A stretch of DNA of 6,893 bases from an uncultured Acetobacter sp. GTDB lineage: Bacteria; Pseudomonadota; Alphaproteobacteria; Acetobacterales; Acetobacteraceae. A model generated the notes under the pieces. It did not search any database, was not told the origin of the DNA, and worked only from the letters and a program-made list of their open reading frames with translations. Below, in pieces: positions 1 to 5,559 of the stretch. A program made the translations under genes and the position numbers. Numbering within the stretch: position 1 is the first letter of the stretch; each line of letters opens with the position of its first letter. The stretch lies in NCBI RefSeq assembly GCF_937875265.1, contig NZ_CALLXM010000308.1, positions 1 to 6,893 of the forward strand, read 5' to 3'.

Positions 1-135
1 CCCGGCAAGCTCAAACTGATCCTGCAAGGCTTTAGTGAAGGGGCTATGGCCGCCCACTCCATCTACCCGATCATCAACCCTGATCAGGCCCTGCATTTTG
101 AATACTCCACAAGCAAGGGCGTGCCTACGGCCTGA
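1..135 (+). CDS. Ferredoxin/flavodoxin--NADP+ reductase, thioredoxin-reductase-like type (C-terminal fragment)
   Basis: This open frame enters from the left edge and ends at TGA 133-135, leaving the last 44 residues. It contains GFSEGAMAAH and ALHFEYSTSKG, which match the usual end of type 2 (TrxR-like) ferredoxin-NADP+ reductases, where a Gly-Phe-Ala/Ser-Glu-Ala stretch closes the FAD-binding domain and a LHFEYSTTKG-like segment forms the C-terminal tail. Family members are cytoplasmic FAD enzymes of about 330-350 residues that move electrons between NADPH and ferredoxin or flavodoxin. The NADPH-binding domain and most of the FAD domain lie outside the window, so the assignment rests on the tail alone. 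Thioredoxin reductase itself is less likely, because it lacks this HFEYSTSKG tail. A hairpin starts 11 bases after the stop, so the gene probably ends its transcript here. Confidence 0.8.
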   Translation, partial: PGKLKLILQGFSEGAMAAHSIYPIINPDQALHFEYSTSKGVPTA

Positions 136-145
136 ACTGAAAAAT

Positions 146-181
146 CCCCTCTCTCCATTGCTATTTTGCACAAGAGAGGGG
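146..181. terminator. Hairpin after the reductase gene, possible terminator
   Basis: CCCCTCTCT (146-154) is a perfect reverse complement of AGAGAGGGG (173-181), giving a 9-bp stem with an 18-base loop that itself contains a short TGC/GCA pairing. On the plus strand only GGTTGG follows, so there is no U-tract for the upstream gene. On the minus strand the stem is followed by ATTTTTC (A-run 140-144 on the plus strand), which is the intrinsic-terminator pattern. It may stop transcription in one or both directions. Confidence 0.45.
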
Positions 182-243
182 GTTGGACACGTCAGCCGAC
201 GGACTGAACTGCCCGCACAGCAGCGGACTGTCATGATAACGTC

Positions 244-273
244 ATTTTGAATCGGCGGTGAGATCGTCAAAAT
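244..273. promoter_or_regulatory. Inverted repeat upstream of the porin gene, candidate operator
   Basis: ATTTTGA (244-250) and TCAAAAT (267-273) are exact reverse complements separated by 16 bases. The repeat lies about 100 bases ahead of the porin ATG and about 30 ahead of the possible leader peptide. A weak promoter can be drawn through it (TTGAAT 247-252, CAAAAT 268-273, 15-base spacer), so a protein bound here could control the porin. The repeat is seen directly; its regulatory role is inference. Confidence 0.25.
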
Positions 274-304
274 TCCCCGCGTCACAGCGCAAGAAGGAAC
301 AGGC

Positions 305-376
305 GTGCCACACCCCCGACAGTCCTGCCCTTTTGCTCAGCCTCTCTCTGCCGCCTACCCGGCCCTGACATGCTGA
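305..376 (+). CDS. Possible 23-codon leader peptide overlapping the porin start
   Basis: A GTG at 305 is preceded by AGAAGGA, a good Shine-Dalgarno match, with suitable spacing. It opens a short frame reading MPHPRQSCPFAQPLSAAY followed by PALTC and ending at TGA 374-376. The stop lies just inside the porin gene, whose ATG is at 370, so translation ending here could hand ribosomes to the porin start, which has no clear Shine-Dalgarno sequence of its own. The peptide resembles no known family. The alternative is that the ribosome site is coincidental and the frame is not translated. Evidence is limited to the ribosome site and the overlap. Confidence 0.25.
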   Translation: MPHPRQSCPFAQPLSAAYPALTC

Positions 377-1848
377 CACCTGACTGGCCGAAATTTTACC
401 GGGCGTCTGGCTTTCTTACTCTTCTGAGCATCCTTCTGGCCCCTTTGTTGCCCACCGACCCGGCCCGCGCAGCCACAACCCCGCTGGCTACGGACATTCT
501 GCCTTCCGGTGTGCCACTGCCGGTGCCTTCACCCACCTTCACGCCGCCAGAGGAAGATGCCAGCACGGAACTGCTCGGCACCATGGGCGGTGCACGCACA
601 TGGCTCGGCAAGCAAGGTGTGCAAGTGACCATACAGGATGTGGAAGAGCTATGGGGGCTGGCATCTGGCGGGATGCAACGTGGTGCGACTTATGATGGCA
701 TGACAGCCGTTGCGCTCTCACTTGATACCGGCAAGGCCTTTGGCTGGAAGGGCGGTCTGCTGAATGTTAGCGCTCTGCAAATTCGCGGGCGGTCTTTTAC
801 CGGAGAACGCCTTGGCGCGCTGAACACTGTGAGCGGGTACGATGCCGGGCGCTCCACCCGCCTGTTTGAACTCTGGTACGGACAGAGTTTTCTGAACAGC
901 ACGCTGGATGTACGCGTTGGCACGCTGGATCTGGATACAGAATTTCTAGTCAGTCAGAACGCCTCATTCTTCATGAACTCCAGCTTTGGCTGGCCCCTGT
1001 CCACCTCAAACAATCTCTATTCAGGCGGCCCCTCATGGCCTTATTCGGCTGTGGGAGGACGCGTGAAATGGCGGCCTGTCTCACCATTGGTGCTGATGGG
1101 TGCCATCACGAATGATGACCCCACACACGGCCCCTTCTACAGCGATATCAGTGCGTCGCAGCGCGACCCCTCCGGCACCCTGTTTTCCACAAAAGGCGGC
1201 GCATTATTTATTGGGGAAGCGCAACTCTGGCTGGATGCCGCCCGGCAGATTGGCGGACGGCAGGATGTCGCTTTGCCGGGAGTGTGGAAAGTCGGTGGCC
1301 TGTACGATACCGGGCGCTTCCCGGACCAGCGCTACGACGCACAGGGCGGCCTGCTGGCCAGCCCGGACAGCAGCGGCACACCACTTTACCATCGAGGTAA
1401 CTGGATGGCCTATTTCGTTGTGGATCAGATGCTCTGGCGCAAAGAAAAAGGCTCTGGAAAAACCATCAATTTTTTTGCACGCGCCACACTCAGTAACGGG
1501 ACTAACAGCCGCTTCTCCTCTGAAGTGCAGAGCGGCTTTACATTTGATGAACTTCTGCCCGGTAGGCCGGATGATACCCTGGGCCTGGCATGGGGCACCA
1601 GCCTGTATGGCCTGCGCACAAAAGAGAACACGCATGACAGCTTCCGCCTCGGCACCAATACGGCAGGGGCGCTAAAGCCGGAACACCATCTGGAATTCAC
1701 TTATCAGGCTGCAGCAACACCCTGGCTAATTGTGCAGCCCGATTTTCAATATTTCTGGAATGTAGGCGGAACATCCCTCAATCCGGAAACCGGAAAACAC
1801 ATTCGTAACGGCATTGTAACCGGCCTTAACATGACCACTACCTTCTGA
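370..1848 (+). CDS. oprB: OprB-family carbohydrate-selective porin
   Basis: This encodes a 492-residue outer-membrane beta-barrel of the OprB family, which lets glucose and other sugars diffuse into the periplasm. In acetic acid bacteria, periplasmic sugar and alcohol dehydrogenases then act on such substrates. Residues about 1-35 form a signal peptide: a positive start, a hydrophobic core around FLTLLSILLAPLL, and a likely cut after ARA near residue 34. A Pro/Thr-rich linker follows to about residue 65, then GARTWLGKQGVQVTIQDVEE opens the barrel domain. The segment LFELWYGQ...VRVGTLDLDTEFL...NSSFGWP (residues about 165-209) is characteristic of the family. The protein ends in Phe, typical of barrels recognised by the BAM assembly machinery. 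ATG 370 is the only start that keeps the signal peptide, but it has no good ribosome site; a small upstream frame overlaps it. The length is normal for the family. The substrate cannot be told from sequence. Confidence 0.88.
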   Translation: MLTPDWPKFYRASGFLTLLSILLAPLLPTDPARAATTPLATDILPSGVPLPVPSPTFTPPEEDASTELLGTMGGARTWLGKQGVQVTIQDVEELWGLASGGMQRGATYDGMTAVALSLDTGKAFGWKGGLLNVSALQIRGRSFTGERLGALNTVSGYDAGRSTRLFELWYGQSFLNSTLDVRVGTLDLDTEFLVSQNASFFMNSSFGWPLSTSNNLYSGGPSWPYSAVGGRVKWRPVSPLVLMGAITNDDPTHGPFYSDISASQRDPSGTLFSTKGGALFIGEAQLWLDAARQIGGRQDVALPGVWKVGGLYDTGRFPDQRYDAQGGLLASPDSSGTPLYHRGNWMAYFVVDQMLWRKEKGSGKTINFFARATLSNGTNSRFSSEVQSGFTFDELLPGRPDDTLGLAWGTSLYGLRTKENTHDSFRLGTNTAGALKPEHHLEFTYQAAATPWLIVQPDFQYFWNVGGTSLNPETGKHIRNGIVTGLNMTTTF

Positions 1849-1880
1849 TTCCAGCCAGCCAACATTCCCGCCTCAGAAGG
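1841..1880. repeat. Inverted repeat spanning the porin stop codon
   Basis: CCTTCTGA (1841-1848, whose last three bases are the porin stop codon) is an exact reverse complement of TCAGAAGG (1873-1880), with a 24-base loop. No T-run follows, so it is not a standard intrinsic terminator. It could stabilise the 3' end of the porin mRNA or act in termination with Rho. The function is unproven. Confidence 0.35.
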
Positions 1881-1898
1881 CTACAGCGCCAGATCTCA

Positions 1899-1944
1899 AT
1901 GTCATCAAAGTTTCAAACCAGTTAATTTCGACAGTCTTTATAGT
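1899..1944 (+). promoter_or_regulatory. Weak candidate Pho box and -10 element ahead of ppk2
   Basis: ATGTCAT (1899-1905), four bases, then GTTTCAA (1910-1916) follows the layout of a PhoB site (two 7-base CTGTCAT-like units 11 bases apart); the first unit fits at 6 of 7 positions and the second at about 4. A -10-like TATAGT lies at 1939-1944 and has no recognisable -35, as expected of an activator-dependent promoter. However, the 22-base gap from the box to the -10 is longer than is usual for PhoB promoters. The assignment is tentative. Confidence 0.2.
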
Positions 1945-1985
1945 GCGCTGTGCAGACCATACACCTGCGACGAAAAGGGAAAAGA

Positions 1986-2906
1986 ATGAGCGACCAGGAT
2001 CTGGACAGTCTGTCAGCGGCAGAACGCGAACGCGTACAGATGCGCCGTGAGATTATTGATGATCTAGACGAGGAATTTGAGCTTTCTCTGGAAGATGATG
2101 CCGCTGGCGTAGGCGGACTGAATGATGAAGACCGCGCCTTTCGTCGTGTCTATTTTCGCGAACTGATCCGCCTGCAGGGCGAACTCATCAAACTACAGGA
2201 TTGGGTTCAGTCTACTGGCCACCGGGTTGTTGTCCTGTTTGAAGGACGGGACGCCGCAGGCAAAGGTGGCGCGATCAAACGCATTACCCAGCGCCTCAAC
2301 CCCCGTACCTGCCGGGTTGCAGCCCTCCCTGCCCCCAATGACCGTGAACGCACACAGTGGTACTTCCAGCGTTATGTGGCGCATCTGCCCGCCGCAGGTG
2401 AAATTGTTCTGTTTGACCGCAGCTGGTACAACCGCGCTGGGGTGGAACGCGTGATGGGCTTCTGCTCAGACGCAGATTATGAAGAGTTCTTCCGCTCCGT
2501 GCCGGAATTTGAGCGCATGCTCGTCAGCAGTGGCATCCAGATTATCAAGTTCTGGTTCTCCATTACAGATGATGAGCAGGAAGCCCGCTTCCGTGCCCGC
2601 ATGGACGATCCGCTAAAGCAGTGGAAACTTTCCCCTATGGATCTGGAAAGCCGCAAACGCTGGGAAGCTTACACACTGGCCAAGGAAGTCATGCTGGAAC
2701 GCTCCAGCATTCCAGAAGCCCCGTGGTGGGTGGTTCAGGGTGTTGATAAAAAACGGGCACGCCTGAACTGTATGGCCCATCTGCTTTCTCTAGTGCCTTA
2801 CCAGCCAGTCTCGCGCCCGGAAGTGGTCCTGCCGCCGCGCATTTTTCACCCGGATTACGAACGGCAGCCGACCCCGGACAACATGATTGTACCGGAAATT
2901 TACTAA
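1986..2906 (+). CDS. ppk2: Polyphosphate kinase 2 (PPK2), single-domain class I type
   Basis: This 306-residue cytoplasmic enzyme transfers phosphate between polyphosphate and nucleoside diphosphates; class I enzymes usually make ATP or GTP from polyP. Visible motifs are Walker A GRDAAGKG at residues 87-94 (D89, K93), the family block RLNPRTCRVAALPAPNDRE around 103-121, Walker B IVLFDRSWYNRAG at 140-152 (D144, R145), and the lid segment RARMDDPLKQWKLSP at 203-217. Residues 1-50 form an acidic extension (DDLDEEFELSLEDD). Only one kinase domain is present, which fits class I rather than the two-domain class II. ATG 1986 was chosen because AAGGG lies just upstream at the right distance; a GTG at 1950 would add 12 residues that look non-coding. 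The gene is separated from the porin by 137 bases and ends in its own terminator, so it is probably transcribed alone. The family call is firm; preferred nucleotide and direction are inferred. Confidence 0.92.
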   Translation: MSDQDLDSLSAAERERVQMRREIIDDLDEEFELSLEDDAAGVGGLNDEDRAFRRVYFRELIRLQGELIKLQDWVQSTGHRVVVLFEGRDAAGKGGAIKRITQRLNPRTCRVAALPAPNDRERTQWYFQRYVAHLPAAGEIVLFDRSWYNRAGVERVMGFCSDADYEEFFRSVPEFERMLVSSGIQIIKFWFSITDDEQEARFRARMDDPLKQWKLSPMDLESRKRWEAYTLAKEVMLERSSIPEAPWWVVQGVDKKRARLNCMAHLLSLVPYQPVSRPEVVLPPRIFHPDYERQPTPDNMIVPEIY

Positions 2907-2912
2907 GCCTAC

Positions 2913-2956
2913 CGGGCGCGTTCGCTGCTTTTCCTGCGAATGCGCCCGTCTTCTTT
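2913..2956 (+). terminator. Strong intrinsic terminator after ppk2
   Basis: CGGGCGCGTTCGC (2913-2925) pairs with GCGAATGCGCCCG (2936-2948) to give a 13-bp GC-rich stem with one G-T pair and a 10-base loop. It is followed by TCTTCTTT. It begins 7 bases after the ppk2 stop. The minus-strand side has no T-run, so it serves ppk2 rather than the convergent gene. Confidence 0.85.
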
Positions 2957-2989
2957 ATAAATAATACATCTGACGCACTGTGTTGCGGG

Positions 2990-3715
2990 TTATGTGCCGG
3001 AGGACGATGCCGTCTCGTGGCGGTCAGTGCCCATTACCATCGTGTCACCCCCGGCGTGCCCAGCAGCGTCTCCGCCACCGCCGCCGCCGGATTTTCCACC
3101 GCCATCCTTTTTCCCATCATCCTTTGCACGCCCGCCGCCTGAAGCCTGCACGCGCGCAGGCCCCTGCGCGGGGAGTGAAAGGTCTGAAGGCACGGGGTCA
3201 AGGTCAAGCGCCTTGCGAATAAAGTTACGCAGAGAAACTACCAGATCATGCGTATGGACGGGCTGCCCCGCCACCAGCTCCCGCGCGGCCTGATCCGCCA
3301 GACGTACATGCTCTTCCGTGCCCAACAGAATAATGTCGGATAAAGCCGCCTCTACTGCATCCCGAATGCGCCGTGCGCGGTCTGATCCGGCTTCATTCGT
3401 GGCATCAGGCAAGGCTGCCGGGTCAACTGAAGCCAGAGCCCCATCTGCCGTCAGCCGAACGTCCCGCCTGTGCCGGGGGTCCACTGCCAGATCCCCCGTA
3501 AAAGAGCCCCCCAGAGTGCGATACGCAGCAATCAGGGTGCGTAAACGCTCATTAATCTGCCGGTTCATCCGTTCACGGCGCTGCTGGATAACCACCATCA
3601 TCAGCAGTCGGATGCCCACACCCAGCAGAGTAATCAGGGATAACCCAATCATGGTGACCAGAAGATTATGCCACGAACTGAAATCAAGATTACGCACGCA
3701 GGAGCCCTCACTCAT
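2990..3715 (-). CDS. Membrane-anchored protein of unknown function with Gly/Lys-rich tail
   Basis: The 241-residue product is not recognised. Residues about 17-44 (LLVTMIGLSLITLLGVGIRL and the following LLMMVVIQ) form one membrane segment. A basic stretch, QQRRERMNRQINERLR, follows at 45-59, so by the positive-inside rule the rest should face the cytoplasm. Residues 60-175 look folded and helical, including AAYRTLGGSFTGDLAVDP, a helix around ARRIRDAVEAALSDIILLGT (114-133) and the segment ELVAGQPVHTHDLVVSLRNF (146-165). From about residue 180 the chain is low-complexity, with Gly runs, Lys/Asp pairs and a Ser-rich end, and is probably disordered. A TTG immediately precedes the ATG at 3715, so the exact start is uncertain; no clear ribosome site is visible for either. 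It is convergent with ppk2 and divergent from the small membrane protein at 3824. The coding call rests on one long frame with a coherent membrane topology. Confidence 0.72.
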   Translation of the reverse strand: MSEGSCVRNLDFSSWHNLLVTMIGLSLITLLGVGIRLLMMVVIQQRRERMNRQINERLRTLIAAYRTLGGSFTGDLAVDPRHRRDVRLTADGALASVDPAALPDATNEAGSDRARRIRDAVEAALSDIILLGTEEHVRLADQAARELVAGQPVHTHDLVVSLRNFIRKALDLDPVPSDLSLPAQGPARVQASGGGRAKDDGKKDGGGKSGGGGGGDAAGHAGGDTMVMGTDRHETASSSGT

Positions 3716-3773
3716 CAAACAGACACGGGTCAGGCACCGCCCTGAACATTTCTCTTCAAAAGGAACGCCCTGA

Positions 3774-3808
3774 GTATCGTATAGTTATAAAGACATGACG
3801 TGACATCA
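3774..3808. promoter_or_regulatory. Shared promoter region between two divergent membrane-protein genes
   Basis: An AT-rich patch between the divergent genes holds -10-like hexamers on both strands: TATAGT at 3780-3785 on the plus strand and TATAAC at 3784-3789 on the minus strand. TTCAAA (3755-3760) could serve as a plus-strand -35, though the 19-base spacer is long; no minus-strand -35 stands out. Immediately downstream, TGACGTGACATCA (3796-3808) is an imperfect palindrome (10 of 13 positions), a possible operator. Individual elements are weak. Confidence 0.3.
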
Positions 3809-3823
3809 GACAGGAAAACCGCA

Positions 3824-4165
3824 ATGCGGCTAACCGCACGCTACCTTGTGGCCGTATGCATTTTCAGCCTGACCTGCTCGGCACTGGTCAGCCTGTACGC
3901 CGCACGGCACGGCCTTATGCTGGCTGTGCCTGCCGCTCTTTTGTGCTGGCTTGGCAGAAGTGCCCTGCTCCTTACTCTGGCCCGCTTTTCCCTCTCCGCA
4001 TCCGGGCATGACGCCATTGCATGGGGACGCGCAGCCGCCACCAATGGTGTGGGGGGAGCCCTTGCCGGGCTGGTGTTCTGGTTCCTGATGCCACGGCCCC
4101 GGCGCAATGCTGCCCCCGGAACGCTGCAACCCTCAGCCCCGGCGCAACCACCCCCTTCGGTCTAA
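3824..4165 (+). CDS. Small membrane protein of unknown function
   Basis: The 113-residue product is not recognised. Three hydrophobic segments can be seen: residues about 6-25 (RYLVAVCIFSLTCSALVSLY), 31-53 (LMLAVPAALLCWLGRSALLL and following) and 73-89 (TNGVGGALAGLVFWFLM). A polar loop with GHDAIAWGRA at 61-70 lies between the second and third. The C-terminus is basic and then Pro/Ala-rich (MPRPRRNAAP, then PAQPPPSV) and is probably exposed and disordered. Start ATG 3824 was chosen because AGGA at 3812-3815 lies 8 bases upstream; a GTG at 3800 would add 8 residues without a better ribosome site. It is divergent from the gene at 2990-3715, and a possible shared promoter region lies between them. 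Transport or assembly roles are possible, but nothing in the sequence identifies one. Confidence 0.65.
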   Translation: MRLTARYLVAVCIFSLTCSALVSLYAARHGLMLAVPAALLCWLGRSALLLTLARFSLSASGHDAIAWGRAAATNGVGGALAGLVFWFLMPRPRRNAAPGTLQPSAPAQPPPSV

Positions 4166-4184
4166 TGGAATAAGACCCTTACCT

Positions 4185-4256
4185 CGCCCTGAGTGCAGCA
4201 GAAACTAGGGCGTCTCAGCCCGCACAGTCCTGCAAAAAACTGTGCTCAGAGGGCTG
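4185..4256. other. Two tandem hairpins in the region upstream of the racemase gene
   Basis: Hairpin 1: CGCCCT (4185-4190) pairs with AGGGCG (4207-4212), and AGT (4192-4194) with ACT (4204-4206), giving 9 bp with one bulged G and a 9-base loop. Hairpin 2: CAGCCC (4216-4221) pairs with GGGCTG (4251-4256), and GCACAGT (4222-4228) with ACTGTGC (4239-4245), giving 13 bp with a 5-base bulge (4246-4250) and a 10-base A-rich loop. They begin 19 bases after the stop of the small membrane gene. Only GTTTCTG follows, so a standard U-tract is missing. They may form a terminator for the preceding gene or a structured RNA. The rest of 4166-4424 shows no gene. Confidence 0.4.
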
Positions 4257-4366
4257 CGTTTCTGAACTCAGGGCTATTTTCATGAGGCCTGTTCATGCCC
4301 GTTTCGGCACATGCAGACGTGCTTTTCCAGCATGGGGACGCACAAGCCATGCGCGCCCCCTCCCTT

Positions 4367-4394
4367 TTGCCAGTATCTGCTAAAAAATGATAAA
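4367..4394 (+). promoter_or_regulatory. Probable promoter of the racemase-dehydrogenase operon
   Basis: TTGCCA (4367-4372, 5 of 6 to the -35 consensus) is followed after a 16-base spacer by GATAAA (4389-4394, 4 of 6 to the -10). Transcription would start near 4401 and give a leader of about 24 bases before ATG 4425. This also supports the later start, since an ATG at 4311 would lie upstream of the promoter. Confidence 0.4.
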
Positions 4395-4424
4395 GAAGCC
4401 GTTAATCAGGTCAGGAGGCGGACC

Positions 4425-5555
4425 ATGGAAAGGAACGGCTGGGAAGGCGGGCGGCTACTTATTAATCTTGCTGCCATTGCTGAAAATTATGCGCGGCTTT
4501 GTGCACGGGTCAGCCCGGCAGAATGCGGCGCGGCGGTTAAGGCCAACGCATATGGGCTTGGGCTGAAAGAGGTTAGCCAGACCCTGTATGAGGCCGGATG
4601 CCGCACGTTTTTCGTCGCCCATCTGGCAGAAGGCGTGGATCTGCGCCGCCTTGTAGGGGAAGACAGCCGCATTTTTGTGCTGCATGGTCCGCCTCCTGGC
4701 ACGGCCGATGCCTGCCTGACCCACACCCTGCTCCCCGTGCTGAACAGCCTGCATCAGGTGCAGGAATGGCAGGCACTGGCCCACATACAGGGGCGTGCTC
4801 TGGCTGCGGCTCTTCAGGTAGATAGCGGCATGTCCCGCTTCGGGCTGACAGAAACTGAGGTGGACTATCTGGCGACCCATCCCCAGAGTCTGACCGGCAT
4901 TGAGGTCGCACTGGTAATGAGCCATCTGGGCTGTGCCGATACGCCGGACCACCCGCTTAACCGCCACCAGTTCAGCACATTTACAAAGCTGAAGCAGCGC
5001 CTGCCTGCAGCGCCCGCCAGCCTTGCTGCATCCTCCGGTATTTTTCTGGGGCCGGAGTGGCATTTTGACCTCGTGCGCCCCGGTGCCGCCCTGTATGGCA
5101 TTCCGCCCACCGCAGGGCAGCCCAACCCCATGCACCCTACCATCCGGCTTCAGGCTCGCGTTATTCAGACACGGATGGTGCCTGCCGGAGCCTCCGTGGG
5201 GTATAGGGCCGCTTTTACTGCGCAGCAGCCTACACCCGTGGCCTTGCTGGGCATTGGGTATGGGGATGGCTTTCCCCGCAGGCTGGGCCAGAAGGGGTTT
5301 GTGGTCTGCACGGACTGGCCTGACATCAAATTACCAATAATCGGGCGTATCTCCATGGACTCACTGGCCGTGGACCTCACACCTCTTGCCGCAACTGGTG
5401 CTGCTCTACCGCAGCCCGGAGCGATGTTTGACCTGATAGGCCCCCATATCCCTCTGGATGAGGTAGCCTGTCTGGCTGACACCATCAGCTACGAACTTCT
5501 GACAGACCTCGGGGCCCGCTACCATCGTTTGCATTACGATCCCCGGAAAGGATGA
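4425..5555 (+). CDS. alr: Alanine racemase (PLP-dependent, catabolic-operon type)
   Basis: This 376-residue cytoplasmic enzyme interconverts L- and D-alanine, giving D-alanine for peptidoglycan and, here, substrate for the dehydrogenase that follows. The N-terminal barrel carries the PLP-binding Lys in AAVKANAYGLG (K39); the family usually has NAYGHG. Further landmarks are VDSGMSRFG (133-140, R138 contacting the cofactor ring), MSHLGCAD (H167), VRPGAALYG (217-225, R218), the second catalytic base Y260 in ASVGYRAAF, GIGYGDGFPRR (276-286), GRISMD (307-312) and ISYELL (Y356). Gln131 occupies the position of the carbamylated Lys (Lys129 in the Geobacillus enzyme). ATG 4425 has a perfect AGGAGG 6 bases upstream and begins where family proteins begin; an in-frame ATG at 4311 would add 38 residues unlike any racemase. 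The stop is only 4 bases before the dadA start, so the two are co-transcribed. In a dad operon this gene could equally be called dadX. Confidence 0.93.
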   Translation: MERNGWEGGRLLINLAAIAENYARLCARVSPAECGAAVKANAYGLGLKEVSQTLYEAGCRTFFVAHLAEGVDLRRLVGEDSRIFVLHGPPPGTADACLTHTLLPVLNSLHQVQEWQALAHIQGRALAAALQVDSGMSRFGLTETEVDYLATHPQSLTGIEVALVMSHLGCADTPDHPLNRHQFSTFTKLKQRLPAAPASLAASSGIFLGPEWHFDLVRPGAALYGIPPTAGQPNPMHPTIRLQARVIQTRMVPAGASVGYRAAFTAQQPTPVALLGIGYGDGFPRRLGQKGFVVCTDWPDIKLPIIGRISMDSLAVDLTPLAATGAALPQPGAMFDLIGPHIPLDEVACLADTISYELLTDLGARYHRLHYDPRKG

Positions 5556-5559
5556 AATT

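Noticed and set aside
35..250. A 71-codon plus-strand frame across the end of the reductase gene and the intergenic region
   Set aside because: It overlaps the reductase tail in another frame, crosses the hairpin and has no family-like sequence.
1100..1675. A 191-codon plus-strand frame and a 143-codon minus-strand frame (1204-1635) within the porin gene
   Set aside because: Both lie wholly inside a convincing porin reading frame and have no recognisable domains or good ribosome sites.
3144..3173. Two adjacent GC-rich palindromes (GCCTGC/GCAGGC and CCCC/GGGG)
   Set aside because: They lie within the coding region of the Gly/Pro-rich tail, where GC-rich low-complexity codons readily give such pairing by chance.
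3318..3773. A 151-codon plus-strand frame opposite the minus-strand membrane protein
   Set aside because: Rich in Arg/Ser with no membrane or domain pattern, whereas the minus-strand frame gives a coherent membrane topology; it also runs through the divergent promoter region.
4308..4325. Short GCAC/GTGC hairpin followed by TTTT as a terminator before the racemase gene
   Set aside because: The stem is only 4 bp, too weak to support the call.
4311..4424. N-terminal extension of the racemase from ATG 4311
   Set aside because: The 38 extra residues match nothing in racemases, the region contains a probable promoter, and ATG 4425 has a perfect AGGAGG.
4455..5135. A 226-codon minus-strand frame opposite the racemase gene
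   Set aside because: It is antisense to a firmly identified enzyme gene and shows no family features.
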